Source of the DNA: Paenisporosarcina sp049671445
Lineage (GTDB): Bacteria > Bacillota > Bacilli > Bacillales_A > Planococcaceae
DNA length: 64,000 nucleotides
Reading direction: 5' to 3'
Assembly (NCBI RefSeq): GCF_049671445.1
Contig: NZ_JBATUX010000022.1
Location: 1 to 64,000, forward strand
Shown: positions 1-8,000 of the stretch, one piece after another
How positions within the stretch are numbered: position 1 is the stretch's first letter
How the letters are laid out: every line of letters starts with the position of its first letter
The notes under the pieces: generated by a model
What the model saw: the letters and a program-made list of their open reading frames with translations, nothing else
What the model was told of the DNA's origin: nothing
The model's database searches: none
Position numbers and translations under genes: made by a program

Positions 1-147
1 CAATTAAGTTCAAGTTTGTTTTCGATACCGACAGGTGTCGGCGGAAGAAAACGTTTATGCTTCCGGCACCGAAGTGCGTTCCGCTTGTTAGTTGACGTTT
101 TGCTGTTCAGTTTTCAAGGTTCATTTGGTGTCGCGTGTTTTGGCGAC
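1..147 (-). other. 5' leader of an rRNA operon lying to the left of the window
   Basis: Read on the minus strand, the stretch downstream of the two promoters carries the CCTTGAAAACTGAACA-type motif seen in Bacillales pre-rRNA leaders and spacers, followed by a GC-rich stem (CGACAC/GTGTCG type). No mature 16S sequence is present, so the rRNA gene itself must start beyond position 1. Gene order (ygxA, ygzB, perR next to an rRNA operon) matches the rrnD neighbourhood of B. subtilis. The assignment is inferred from motif, promoter architecture and synteny. Confidence 0.7.
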
Positions 148-153
148 TTATCT

Positions 154-182
154 AATTTAGCATCGTGAAGTGTGAGAGTCAA
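154..182 (-). promoter_or_regulatory. rRNA promoter P2
   Basis: Minus-strand TTGACT (177-182) and TAAATT (154-159) are separated by 17 bp, with an A-rich UP-like stretch just upstream (about 183-210). It is the proximal member of a tandem pair, the usual layout for Bacillus rRNA operons. Confidence 0.75.
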
Positions 183-242
183 GCACTTTTTTAATCTATT
201 TTTAAATCTTTTTTCAAACTCACTTGCTTAGCGACGTTTACT

Positions 243-272
243 ATTATAAACAGTATATCCTCATTTCGTCAA
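243..272 (-). promoter_or_regulatory. rRNA promoter P1
   Basis: Minus-strand TTGACG (267-272) and a perfect TATAAT (243-248) with an 18 bp spacer. It lies about 90 bp upstream of P2 and immediately follows the T-tract of the ygxA terminator. Confidence 0.75.
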
Positions 273-304
273 GAAAAAAATAAGACACTTTGTAAAGTGT
301 CTTA
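273..304 (-). terminator. ygxA terminator
   Basis: The 10-bp-arm hairpin AAGACACTTT/AAAGTGTCTT (281-304) is followed on the minus strand by a run of seven T. The ygxA stop codon lies inside the hairpin, and the T-tract abuts rRNA promoter P1. Confidence 0.85.
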
Positions 305-1192
305 TTCGCTGCGCCCCTCTTGATCCATTGGTTCAACTTTATAATATCGATGGAAGATATTATTGCTCTTTGTTTCTACTCGTTCTATATGAATATATCC
401 TTTATCAACAAGGAATTCGATAAAGACTTCTAAGTCAACCGAGTAGTTACGAAGCTCTTCTTGTTCATGTAATTCCTGAATCGTCCAATGTTCTTTTTTA
501 CTCATTACTTCTAGTATATGACGGGAACCATCCTTCGTTCTTGAATGGATCATAAATTCACTTGCTAAAAACAGAAGTTCTAATCTTTTATCAATGGATT
601 CATCACTCGAAAGAAGTTCTTCGTAAAGTTTGTAGATAGCAGGTTCCATAATTTTCACTTGCGACCAAACCGTTACTTCTGGATGTAATCCATTTTCAAA
701 AACAGCTAAACGCGCAAGGTGATGTAGTGAATCCACTATATGATTGTAAGCATCCATATAATTTTTTTGTTCAAAGAATACTTTTCCTTCTAAATAACGT
801 CGAATGAGTTTTGCGAACTCTATCCCCATTTTTATTTTACGACCGTAAAATGGAAAATCTTTCAGTTCTGTTTTTAATTCGTGAACAAATTCGTTTCGAT
901 CGAACATGACACGTCCATAAAAAATCCAATCAACGATTTTTCGATTTGTCCCTAGAAGTAACCATTTTCGCAATTGTTTCTCCGTAACAATATGCATCGC
1001 TGCCTTTTTATCGTTAAACGTATAATGTTTTGTGAAAACAGGTTGATCAGCGTCTTTTGCTAATATTAATAATATGGTATCGAATGTATCTGTGATTTGA
1101 CTAACTTTTTCTCTCTTCTCGATTAAAATTACACCGAGTGTGTTTGGTTGGCTCGCTCTCTCCTGATAAATAGGACGTAGAATTTGTTCCAA
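302..1192 (-). CDS. ygxA: YgxA-like nucleotidyltransferase-fold protein
   Basis: A 296-residue soluble protein matching B. subtilis YgxA, a protein of unknown function with a nucleotidyltransferase-like N-terminal region. The N-terminus has the family hallmark ILRPIYQERASQPNTLG, then FDTILLILAKDAD and a helical middle (LEGKVFFEQKNYMDAYNH, about 140-165), with a winged-helix-like C-terminus. The start is set at a TTG (1190-1192) because GAGGGGG sits eight bases before it; a longer reading frame from 1219 has no ribosome site. It lies between an rRNA operon and ygzB/perR, as in B. subtilis. The biochemical role is unknown. Identification rests on sequence recall and synteny. Confidence 0.85.
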   Translation of the reverse strand: MEQILRPIYQERASQPNTLGVILIEKREKVSQITDTFDTILLILAKDADQPVFTKHYTFNDKKAAMHIVTEKQLRKWLLLGTNRKIVDWIFYGRVMFDRNEFVHELKTELKDFPFYGRKIKMGIEFAKLIRRYLEGKVFFEQKNYMDAYNHIVDSLHHLARLAVFENGLHPEVTVWSQVKIMEPAIYKLYEELLSSDESIDKRLELLFLASEFMIHSRTKDGSRHILEVMSKKEHWTIQELHEQEELRNYSVDLEVFIEFLVDKGYIHIERVETKSNNIFHRYYKVEPMDQEGRSE

Positions 1193-1319
1193 CGAAAGTT
1201 CCCCCTCTAAAATAATCAAAATGGTATATGTACTTTTTTCGACAAAGATTGTTAGATTCCTTCAAACGATTTACACTACCAATTATGGTATAGTAAACAT
1301 GATTAAGGAGGAACACAAT

Positions 1320-1667
1320 ATGAAACCTTATAAAAATAAAATAAATCGAATTCGTTCGTTTGCTTTATCATTAATTTTCATCGGATTTGTCATTATGTAT
1401 ATCGGTATATTCTTCCGAGACCATGAAATCATTATGACATTATTTATGTTCTTAGGGCTACTTGCAATTTTAGGTAGCACAGGTGTGTATGCATGGATTG
1501 GGATGTTGTCTACTAAGGCTGTTCAAGTCGTTTGCCCAAACTGTGGTAAGCATACGAAAGTATTAGGTCGCGTTGATATGTGTATGTATTGCCGAGAACC
1601 GCTTACACTTGATCCTACTTTAGAAGGTCAAGAATTTGATGAAAAATTAAATAGAAAAAATTCATAA
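1320..1667 (+). CDS. ygzB: YgzB family (UPF0295) small membrane protein
   Basis: A 115-residue protein with two predicted transmembrane helices (about 10-32 and 37-60), followed by a cytoplasmic four-cysteine knuckle, CPNCGKHTKVLGRVDMCMYC (C-x2-C, C-x2-C), that probably binds zinc. This layout is that of the UPF0295/YgzB family. The start at 1320 follows AAGGAGG (1305-1311) at good spacing; a longer open frame from 1221 lacks a ribosome site. It is divergent from ygxA and convergent with perR, the arrangement found in B. subtilis. Function is unknown; the zinc binding is inferred from the cysteine spacing. Confidence 0.85.
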   Translation: MKPYKNKINRIRSFALSLIFIGFVIMYIGIFFRDHEIIMTLFMFLGLLAILGSTGVYAWIGMLSTKAVQVVCPNCGKHTKVLGRVDMCMYCREPLTLDPTLEGQEFDEKLNRKNS

Positions 1668-1675
1668 TGGTTAAG

Positions 1676-1710
1676 GCTAACATTCAATATAGAATGTTAG
1701 CTATTTTTTT
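1676..1710 (+). terminator. ygzB terminator
   Basis: Hairpin GCTAACATTC (1676-1685) with GAATGTTAGC (1692-1701), followed by seven T. Confidence 0.9.
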
Positions 1711-1712
1711 GC

Positions 1713-1740
1713 AAAAAAAAAAGAGCATGTTTATGCTCTT
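1713..1740 (-). terminator. perR terminator
   Basis: Hairpin AAGAGCAT-gttt-ATGCTCTT (1721-1740), with an eight-base T-tract on the minus strand. Confidence 0.9.
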
Positions 1741-1745
1741 TTATA

Positions 1746-2189
1746 TTATTGAACTTTGCTAGCTTGTGAAATACATGTTGGGCAGGTACCGTAAATTTCC
1801 ATACGATGCGAGTTAACTTGAAAACCAGTTACATGAGAAGCCAAATGTTCAACTTCGTCAAGTCCTGGATAATGAAAATCAACTATCTTGCCGCATGAAT
1901 CACAAATAATATGGTAATGATCATTTGTCACAAAATCAAAACGACTTGAAGAATCACCGTATGTCAATTCTTTAACTAATCCCGATTCTCTAAAGACTCG
2001 AAGATTGTTATAGACAGTCGCAACACTCATATTAGGAAATTTAGCTTCAAGCGCTTTATATATATCGTCTGCTGTTGGATGGATCATGGATTGAATGAGA
2101 AATTCTAAAATCGCATGACGCTGTGGTGTAATTCGAACTCCAGTAGATTTCAGAGTTTCCAATGCGTCGCGTAAATGCATTTCAGTCAT
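1746..2189 (-). CDS. perR: Peroxide-sensing Fur-family repressor PerR
   Basis: A 147-residue metalloregulator that represses peroxide-defence and iron/heme genes until its regulatory-site histidines are oxidised. With the chosen start, numbering matches B. subtilis PerR: regulatory metal ligands H37, D85, H91, H93 and D104 are all present, and the structural zinc cysteines are C96, C99, C136 and C139. The DNA-binding helix region (MSVATVYNNLRVFRESGLVKEL, about 54-75) is nearly unchanged from Bacillus. GAGGTG is seven bases before the ATG at 2189; an in-frame ATG two codons upstream sits too close to it. A PerR box overlaps its own promoter, so autoregulation is likely. The D104 and H37 pair argues for PerR rather than Fur or Zur. 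Confidence 0.95.
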   Translation of the reverse strand: MTEMHLRDALETLKSTGVRITPQRHAILEFLIQSMIHPTADDIYKALEAKFPNMSVATVYNNLRVFRESGLVKELTYGDSSSRFDFVTNDHYHIICDSCGKIVDFHYPGLDEVEHLASHVTGFQVNSHRMEIYGTCPTCISQASKVQ

Positions 2190-2231
2190 CGCCATTCACC
2201 TCACTTCATAAATATTCTTATTTTGTAATCG

Positions 2232-2246
2232 TTATAATTAGTATAA
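2232..2246. promoter_or_regulatory. PerR box (perR autoregulation)
   Basis: TTATAATTAGTATAA differs at one position from the 7-1-7 PerR consensus TTATAATNATTATAA. It overlaps the -10 element of the perR promoter. Confidence 0.85.
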
Positions 2247-2269
2247 GGATGAAGTAAGGTGAAAGTCAA
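2240..2269 (-). promoter_or_regulatory. perR promoter
   Basis: Minus-strand TTGACT (2264-2269), 18 bp spacer, TATACT (2240-2245), about 50 bp before the perR start. The -10 lies inside the PerR box. Confidence 0.8.
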
Positions 2270-2294
2270 CAATAACCCTTTGTAGCAAGGATTA

Positions 2295-2843
2295 TTAAGC
2301 ATGCAACCCTTTTTCTTTTTGTCCTAGTCGTAAATTAATAAATCGAGCAGCAACAAATAAGAAATCCGATAAACGATTCAAATAGGCTAACACGAGTGGA
2401 GAAACACCTTCACCAATACTTACAGCTGAACGTTCGCCACGTCGAACAATTGTACGTGCAACATGAAGAGCTGCACCAGCAGGATGACCACTCGGTAGTA
2501 TGAAGTTAGTCAATTGAGGTAACTGTGCATCCCATTGATCAATCCACGATTCCAACTTCGTGATTTCACTTTCTTCTAACTTCCACTTCACTTCCTTACC
2601 TGCTGGTGTTGCAAGTTCTGCTCCAACATGGAAAAGTGTAGTTTGTATTTGATGAAATGCTTGTTGAACTTCTTCTTTTTCTTCGAAAAATTCAGTTTGA
2701 ATATAACTCATAGCAAGTCCGATCATCGAGTTTGCTTCGTCACACGTCCCATAAGCTTCAACAAGTGCATCATTTTTAGCTACACGTGAGCCATAAATTA
2801 ATGAAGTTGTTCCTTTGTCGCCGGTCTTTGTATATATCTTCAT
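2295..2843 (-). CDS. PduO-type cob(I)alamin adenosyltransferase
   Basis: A 182-residue enzyme that transfers the adenosyl group of ATP to cob(I)alamin to form coenzyme B12 (PduO/YvqK family). The N-terminal ATP-binding signature KIYTKTGDKGTTSL (about 2-15) and the second signature AARTIVRRGERSAV-like stretch (VARTIVRRGERSAV, about 127-140) are both intact, as is the C-terminal LNRLSDFLFVAARFIN. The ATG at 2843 follows AAAAGGGG with seven bases of spacing; a longer frame from 2864 is not favoured. It begins just two bases from the stop of the hydroxyacid dehydrogenase gene, so it is the last gene of the bcp transcript. No other cobalamin genes are nearby. Confidence 0.9.
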   Translation of the reverse strand: MKIYTKTGDKGTTSLIYGSRVAKNDALVEAYGTCDEANSMIGLAMSYIQTEFFEEKEEVQQAFHQIQTTLFHVGAELATPAGKEVKWKLEESEITKLESWIDQWDAQLPQLTNFILPSGHPAGAALHVARTIVRRGERSAVSIGEGVSPLVLAYLNRLSDFLFVAARFINLRLGQKEKGLHA

Positions 2844-2844
2844 A

Positions 2845-3792
2845 TTAATACCCCTTTTCCACATCTATAACATTTTGAAAATCTGTTCCTTCTTTCATCC
2901 ATTCCTGAAGGTTCTGTATGAAAATTTCTATAGCTCGTGGTACATACTCAGAAGAATGACTTGATACATGGGGTGAAACGATAACTCCATTCATGTCCCA
3001 AAAAGGATGATTTTCTTCTAGTGGTTCATTTTCAAATACATCCAATACGCAAAATGCAATTTGATGCTCGGCCATTGCTTTTATTAACTGCTCTTCTTTT
3101 ATTAAATCCCCACGTCCAAAATTCATGAAAATAGCATCCTCTTTCATTAAGACGAAATGCTCATATGTAAGAAGTCCACGTGTTTCTGGTGTACTCGGTA
3201 ATACAGATATAACGATATTCACTTGGGGTAACGTGTCATTTAATTGTTCAAAAGCAATCATATCATCCATGTGTGGAGCTTGTTTTCCCGAACGATTGCA
3301 ACCAATTGTTTTGACACCAAAAGCTTGCAGTAAACGTCCAATTTCACTGCCAATTGCACCAGGACCTATGATTAGAGCTGTACTTCCAAAAAGCTCACTT
3401 GATCCAGAGCGTTTACTCCATTCATTCTTACGTTGTTGAGAATAAATCCATGGCACTGCCCGCTTTATTGCTAATAAATGCGCCATGACCGACTCTGTCA
3501 TGGGTGTTTTATGAATTCCTTTGACATTTGTAATTAAAATATTTCGTTCACCAATTTCACGTAATGGCATTTTTTCTAAACCTGCTGAAGCAACCATTAG
3601 CCATTTCAATGCTAGGGCTTGGCCTAGTGTTTCTTTATTGACATCTTCTCCATAAGTCAAAATAACTTCTGCTGTTTCTAGTGCATTTTGGTCTTTAATT
3701 GTAGAAATAGTGAAATCCACTTGAGGAAATTCACTTCGTAGTCGTTGCATTAATTCTTCTTTAACAGTGAAAGTAATTAAAACATTTGTCAT
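2845..3792 (-). CDS. D-isomer 2-hydroxyacid dehydrogenase family protein
   Basis: A 315-residue NAD(P)-dependent oxidoreductase. The Rossmann domain carries GPGAIGSEIGRLL (about 143-155), and the three catalytic residues of the family are visible: the Arg of FGRGDLI, the Glu of FENEPLEENHPFW and the His of SPHVSSHS. The second half resembles glyoxylate/hydroxypyruvate reductases of the GhrA type, but the substrate cannot be told from sequence. Its start overlaps the bcp stop as ATGA, so the two are translationally coupled and co-transcribed, with the adenosyltransferase following. Confidence 0.85.
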   Translation of the reverse strand: MTNVLITFTVKEELMQRLRSEFPQVDFTISTIKDQNALETAEVILTYGEDVNKETLGQALALKWLMVASAGLEKMPLREIGERNILITNVKGIHKTPMTESVMAHLLAIKRAVPWIYSQQRKNEWSKRSGSSELFGSTALIIGPGAIGSEIGRLLQAFGVKTIGCNRSGKQAPHMDDMIAFEQLNDTLPQVNIVISVLPSTPETRGLLTYEHFVLMKEDAIFMNFGRGDLIKEEQLIKAMAEHQIAFCVLDVFENEPLEENHPFWDMNGVIVSPHVSSHSSEYVPRAIEIFIQNLQEWMKEGTDFQNVIDVEKGY

Positions 3793-4265
3793 TTGGCCAT
3801 CAACTCACGTAATAACCCAAGTGCCTCTTCAACGTGTCCTTTTACTTTTACTTTTCTCCACTCTTTTACCACTGTTCCGGTCGGATCAATTAAAAATGTT
3901 GACCGTTCAATCCCCATATATTCTTTACCATACATTTTCTTGAGCAACCAAACTCCATAAGCTTCGGAAACTGCATGGTCTTCATCTATTAATAATGAAA
4001 ATGGTAGTCCATGTTTTTCTATGAACTTCGTATGCGCTTTTTCTCCATCTGGGCTAACGCCTAATATAACAGCATTTAAATCACTGAAGGATTCATGAGC
4101 GTCTCTAAAGTCGCAAGCCTCCGTTGTACATCCTGGTGTTGCATCTTTCGGATAAAAATAAAGCAGTACATATTGTTTTCCTGCGAAACTATGTAGCGAT
4201 ACATCCTCACCTTTTTCGTTTTTCAAAGTGAAATTAGGTGCTTGCAAACCTTCAAGTGTTGTCAT
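3789..4265 (-). CDS. bcp: Thioredoxin-dependent thiol peroxidase Bcp (AhpC/TSA family)
   Basis: A 158-residue peroxiredoxin that reduces hydrogen peroxide and organic hydroperoxides using thioredoxin. The peroxidatic cysteine is C46 in the ATPGCTTEACDFRD motif, with the putative resolving cysteine C51 in the same helix, the atypical two-cysteine arrangement of the Bcp/PrxQ class. R123 or a nearby Arg of the IERSTFLID strand would complete the active site. Start codon ATG at 4265 follows AGTGGAGGGATAAAAC. It is divergent from gsaB and close to perR, as in B. subtilis (ygaF). It heads a three-gene transcript with overlapping or touching genes. Confidence 0.93.
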   Translation of the reverse strand: MTTLEGLQAPNFTLKNEKGEDVSLHSFAGKQYVLLYFYPKDATPGCTTEACDFRDAHESFSDLNAVILGVSPDGEKAHTKFIEKHGLPFSLLIDEDHAVSEAYGVWLLKKMYGKEYMGIERSTFLIDPTGTVVKEWRKVKVKGHVEEALGLLRELMAK

Positions 4266-4393
4266 GTTTTATCCCTCCACTTTACTATTTGTTTAATCGT
4301 ACCGAATAATGGTCACAGTTTCAATTTTCTTGGCGTTCTCCATCCTTTTTGTCTATTATTAAGAATGGTAGAAAACGAACGGAGGATTTATAT

Positions 4394-5683
4394 ATGAAAA
4401 GAACAAATTCTGAAGCTTTACATCAAGAAGCTTTAAAACATATCGTTGGTGGGGTTAATAGCCCATCACGTTCATACAAAGCAGTAGGTGGCGGTTCACC
4501 AACTGTCATGGAAAGAGCACAAGGCGCATACTTTTGGGATGTAGATGGTAACAAATATATTGATTTCCTGGCAGCTTATGGGCCGATTATTACTGGTCAC
4601 GCACATCCACATATCACAAAGGCTATAACAAAAGCTGCTGAAAATGGTTTATTATACGGAACTCCTACTCCACATGAAGTTAAATTCGCAAAAATGTTGA
4701 AAGAAGCAATGCCAGGAATGGATAAAGTACGTTTTGTAAATTCAGGAACTGAGGCTGTCATGACGACGATTCGTGTATCCCGTGCTTACACAGGTCGCAC
4801 GAAAATCATGAAATTCGCAGGATGTTATCATGGCCACTCTGATTTAGTACTCGTTGCTGCTGGTTCTGGTCCTGCAACTCTGGGTATTCCTGATTCAGCA
4901 GGTGTTCCTAAATCAATCGCTAAAGAAGTGATTACAATTCCATTCAATGATCCACAGGCTTTCCAAGAAGCAATGGAGCAATGGGGAGAAGAGATTGCAT
5001 GTATTTTAGTTGAACCAATTGTTGGGAACTTCGGAATTGTTGAGCCGAATGAAGGCTTCTTGCCTCTTGTTCATGATATCGCGAAACAAAAAGGAGCTCT
5101 TATTGTCTATGACGAAGTCATTACAGCATTCCGTTTCCACTATGGTGGTGCTCAAGATATGCTAGGGTTAACTCCTGACTTAACAGCACTTGGGAAAATC
5201 ATTGGTGGCGGATTACCAATCGGAGCATATGGTGGACGTAAGGAAATAATGGAACAAGTAGCTCCACTTGGCCCTGCCTATCAAGCTGGAACAATGGCAG
5301 GAAATCCTGCGTCTATATTATCTGGAATTGCTTGTTTAGAAGTATTAAAACAACCGGGTATTTATGAGGAGTTGGATCGCTTAGGTGCTATTTTAGAAGA
5401 AGGTATTTTAAAAGCAGCAGCTAAACATAACGTGACCATTACAATAAATCGTCTAATGGGTGCTTTAACGATTTACTTTACAGATGTGAAGGTTGAAAAT
5501 TACAATCAAGCTGAAGCAACGGATGGCGAGATTTTTGGTCGATTCTTTAAACTCATGCTAGAACAAGGTATCAATTTAGCTCCTTCCAAGTACGAAGCTT
5601 GGTTCTTAACAACTGCTCACACTGAAGAAGATGTTATGCAATCGCTGGTCGCTGTTGACCACGCCTTTTCCAAACTTAAGTAA
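4394..5683 (+). CDS. gsaB: Glutamate-1-semialdehyde 2,1-aminomutase (second, GsaB type)
   Basis: A 429-residue PLP enzyme that converts glutamate-1-semialdehyde to 5-aminolevulinate in the C5 heme pathway. The PLP lysine is K268 in TALGKIIGGGLPIGAYGG, and the cofactor-stacking YDEVITAFR (239-247) and NSGTEAVMTT (116-125) motifs are intact. The ATG at 4394 follows GGAGG at eight bases; an in-frame extension from 4349 has no ribosome site. By position beside bcp and ygaE it is the orthologue of B. subtilis gsaB, the copy outside the hem operon. It is transcribed alone. Confidence 0.92.
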   Translation: MKRTNSEALHQEALKHIVGGVNSPSRSYKAVGGGSPTVMERAQGAYFWDVDGNKYIDFLAAYGPIITGHAHPHITKAITKAAENGLLYGTPTPHEVKFAKMLKEAMPGMDKVRFVNSGTEAVMTTIRVSRAYTGRTKIMKFAGCYHGHSDLVLVAAGSGPATLGIPDSAGVPKSIAKEVITIPFNDPQAFQEAMEQWGEEIACILVEPIVGNFGIVEPNEGFLPLVHDIAKQKGALIVYDEVITAFRFHYGGAQDMLGLTPDLTALGKIIGGGLPIGAYGGRKEIMEQVAPLGPAYQAGTMAGNPASILSGIACLEVLKQPGIYEELDRLGAILEEGILKAAAKHNVTITINRLMGALTIYFTDVKVENYNQAEATDGEIFGRFFKLMLEQGINLAPSKYEAWFLTTAHTEEDVMQSLVAVDHAFSKLK

Positions 5684-5758
5684 TTTCAGGTTGACCGACT
5701 AGCATTGCTACTGTAAGTTAGTAAAAAGCTTGGTAACGAGAAAGGAAATACAACTTTT

Positions 5759-6838
5759 ATGAAACTTGGTGCACGAATCGTTAAAACGGGTGTCGCAATC
5801 GTATTTGCGCTGTTCTTGGCTGATTTACTGCATTTACCGTCTCCTGTCTTTGCAGGAATTGCGGCTATATTTGCTCTTCAACCTTCTATTTACCGCTCTT
5901 ATCTATCGGTAATTGAGCAAATTCAATCAAATCTAATTGGCGCTGGAATTGCCATTCTTTTCGCCCTTATATTTGGTCATCATTTTGTTGCAGTTGGCTT
6001 AGCAGCTGTGATCACAATTGCCATTATGTTGAAATTGAAATTAGAAAAATCGATTTCACTGGCCCTAGTTACCATCATTGCCATTATGGAAGTGCAAAGT
6101 GATGATTTTATTACGTTTGCACTCATACGGTTTACTACCATTGTGGTCGGTGTCCTCGCGGCATTTATCGTTAATCTAGTATTTATGCCACCTAAATATG
6201 AAACGAAGTTATTTCATTCCATTCATATGACAACGGATGAATTAATTCGCTGGACGAGATTAGCTAAACGTCAAGCTTCTGAACATACTGCAACAAAACA
6301 AGCGCTTGAAAAAATACGAGAACGATTAATTAAAATCGATCAGTTTTATTTGTTCTATAAAGAAGACCGTAGCTACTTCCGTAACGAAAAACGTGCAAAA
6401 GCCCGTAAACTTGTCGTCTATCGCCAAATGATTTCCGTAGCAAATAAGAGTTGGGAAGTTTTAAAACGCCTTCATTTATATGAAAATGAATTAGCAAATT
6501 TACCAGATCATTTCCGTTTGATGATTCAAGAAAGACTAGACTTTTTATTGACGTATCATGAACAACTTCATTTGAAATATACTGGGAAGTTAAAGCCCGA
6601 GCATTCCCTATGGACGGAAAATGAAGCAATACTTAAACGACATGAAGTTATGGAGATTTTCGCGAGAGAAATCGCACTTTCAAAGGAAGAAGAAATATTC
6701 TCTTCTTACCATTTACTACATGTATTATCCGCCGTTCTAGATTATGAAGAACATTTGGAGCATTTAGATACGCTCATTATTTCTCATCAAAATTATCACG
6801 GTGAAGAAATTAATGTTGAACTAGAAGACGGATTCTAA
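5759..6838 (+). CDS. ygaE: YgaE-like membrane protein, aromatic acid exporter (FUSC/DUF939) family
   Basis: A 359-residue protein. Residues 1-145 hold about five hydrophobic helices, including the family stretch PSPVFAGIAAIFALQPSIYRS with its QPS motif, then a long charged cytoplasmic region (150-359) rich in helices. This is the layout of the ArAE_1 (DUF939) family, thought to export aromatic acids or similar organic anions; the actual substrate is unknown. AGAAAGGAAA precedes the ATG. It follows gsaB, as in B. subtilis, and is closed by its own terminator. Confidence 0.8.
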   Translation: MKLGARIVKTGVAIVFALFLADLLHLPSPVFAGIAAIFALQPSIYRSYLSVIEQIQSNLIGAGIAILFALIFGHHFVAVGLAAVITIAIMLKLKLEKSISLALVTIIAIMEVQSDDFITFALIRFTTIVVGVLAAFIVNLVFMPPKYETKLFHSIHMTTDELIRWTRLAKRQASEHTATKQALEKIRERLIKIDQFYLFYKEDRSYFRNEKRAKARKLVVYRQMISVANKSWEVLKRLHLYENELANLPDHFRLMIQERLDFLLTYHEQLHLKYTGKLKPEHSLWTENEAILKRHEVMEIFAREIALSKEEEIFSSYHLLHVLSAVLDYEEHLEHLDTLIISHQNYHGEEINVELEDGF

Positions 6839-6840
6839 AC

Positions 6841-6879
6841 AAAAAGCAGTCATCTCTTTATTGGGATGACTGCTTTTTT
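6841..6879 (+). terminator. ygaE terminator
   Basis: Hairpin AAGCAGTCATC with GATGACTGCTT, followed by six T. Confidence 0.92.
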
Positions 6880-6906
6880 GCGTTCGGTTATTTACCATCT
6901 TTTACC

Positions 6907-7005
6907 TTTTCCAACTTAGATGACTATTTTTCCAACTTGGACTCTATTTTTTCCAACTTGGGTCGCTAATTTTCCAACTTGGCGGCCATATTTTCCAACT
7001 GAGCC
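6907..7005. repeat. Five short tandem repeats, core TTTTCCAACTTGG, period about 20-22 bp
   Basis: TTTTCCAACTT recurs at about 6907, 6927, 6949, 6970 and 6991 with variable 8-10 bp linkers, between the terminators of two convergent genes. No reading frame of note crosses it. Its period resembles the degenerate repeats near 27.1 and 46.7 kb, though the core differs. Confidence 0.8.
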
Positions 7006-7050
7006 AATGCTCACCAATGTAACAACGGTATAGTTAACAAAACCGTCTAT

Positions 7051-7086
7051 AAAAAGAAGCTATCCATTAAAACGGATAACTTCTTC
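7051..7086 (-). terminator. Terminator of the peptide ABC importer operon
   Basis: Minus-strand stem GAAG-TATCC with GGATA-CTTC (one mismatch), followed by a short T-rich tail, directly after the last permease gene. Confidence 0.8.
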
Positions 7087-7089
7087 TTA

Positions 7090-7983
7090 TTAACTCTTCA
7101 TTCTTGGATCCAATGCATCACGCATACCGTCACCCATTAAGTTAAACCCTAATACAGTTAACATAATAGCTAGACCAGGGAAAAACATCGTCCATGGGGC
7201 ATTGATGAAATTCACGCGTGCATCTGCCAACATTTTGCCCCATTCTGGTGTTGGTGCTTGAGCTCCTAGACCAAGGAACCCTAGTGCAGCTGCTTCAATA
7301 ATAGCAGTAGCAATGGCTAGAGTACCTTGAACAATTACGGGAGCCATTGAATTTGGCAAAATATGCGAGAATAAGATTCTTATATCTTGCATACCGATAG
7401 CTTTTGCTGATGTAATATATTCTTCTTCTTTTATACTCAATACTTTCGATCGAATCAAACGTCCAAAGTTAGGGACATTAATTATCGCGATAGCAATTAA
7501 TGCATTTTGCAAAGATGGTCCTAATACAGAAACGACTGCGATTGCTAATAAAATACTTGGGAAGGCTAGCATAATATCAAAAATACGAGAAATGATCGTG
7601 TCAATCCATTTGCCGTAATATCCGGCTACAATCCCCAAAATACTACCAACTACTACAGAACCGATAACTGAGAAGAAACCAACCCATAATGAAATACGTG
7701 CTCCGTGAATAATACGAGATAAAATATCTCGACCAAAGTCATCTGTACCTAGCCAAAATTGACTAGAGGGTTTTAGCAGACGATTGGCTAACGCTTGATC
7801 ATTAATGCCTTGAGGTGCTATAAAAGGGCCAATCAAAGCCACGATGATAAAGAATAGGACAATCCCAGCGCCTACGACGGCAACTTTACTTTTCTTAAAG
7901 CTTCGCCACGCTTCGTACCAAGGGCCAGCTACTTTATCTGATTGAGGTGCTACATTAGTTGATTTAGGCTCCATTTTGGCCAT
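7090..7983 (-). CDS. Peptide ABC transporter permease (DppC/OppC type)
   Basis: A 297-residue inner-membrane permease, the second of the pair forming the translocation pore. A cytoplasmic N-terminus with a hydrophobic helix (about 34-56) precedes the OppC-type LLKPSSQFWLGTDDFGRDI segment. The permease domain (about 95-285) carries the ATPase-coupling EAA loop, here EAAALGFLGLGAQAPTPEWG. AAGGAGGAATC precedes the ATG. It is the last gene of a five-gene minus-strand operon. Confidence 0.92.
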   Translation of the reverse strand: MAKMEPKSTNVAPQSDKVAGPWYEAWRSFKKSKVAVVGAGIVLFFIIVALIGPFIAPQGINDQALANRLLKPSSQFWLGTDDFGRDILSRIIHGARISLWVGFFSVIGSVVVGSILGIVAGYYGKWIDTIISRIFDIMLAFPSILLAIAVVSVLGPSLQNALIAIAIINVPNFGRLIRSKVLSIKEEEYITSAKAIGMQDIRILFSHILPNSMAPVIVQGTLAIATAIIEAAALGFLGLGAQAPTPEWGKMLADARVNFINAPWTMFFPGLAIMLTVLGFNLMGDGMRDALDPRMKS

Positions 7984-8000
7984 GTTGAGATTCCTCCTTC

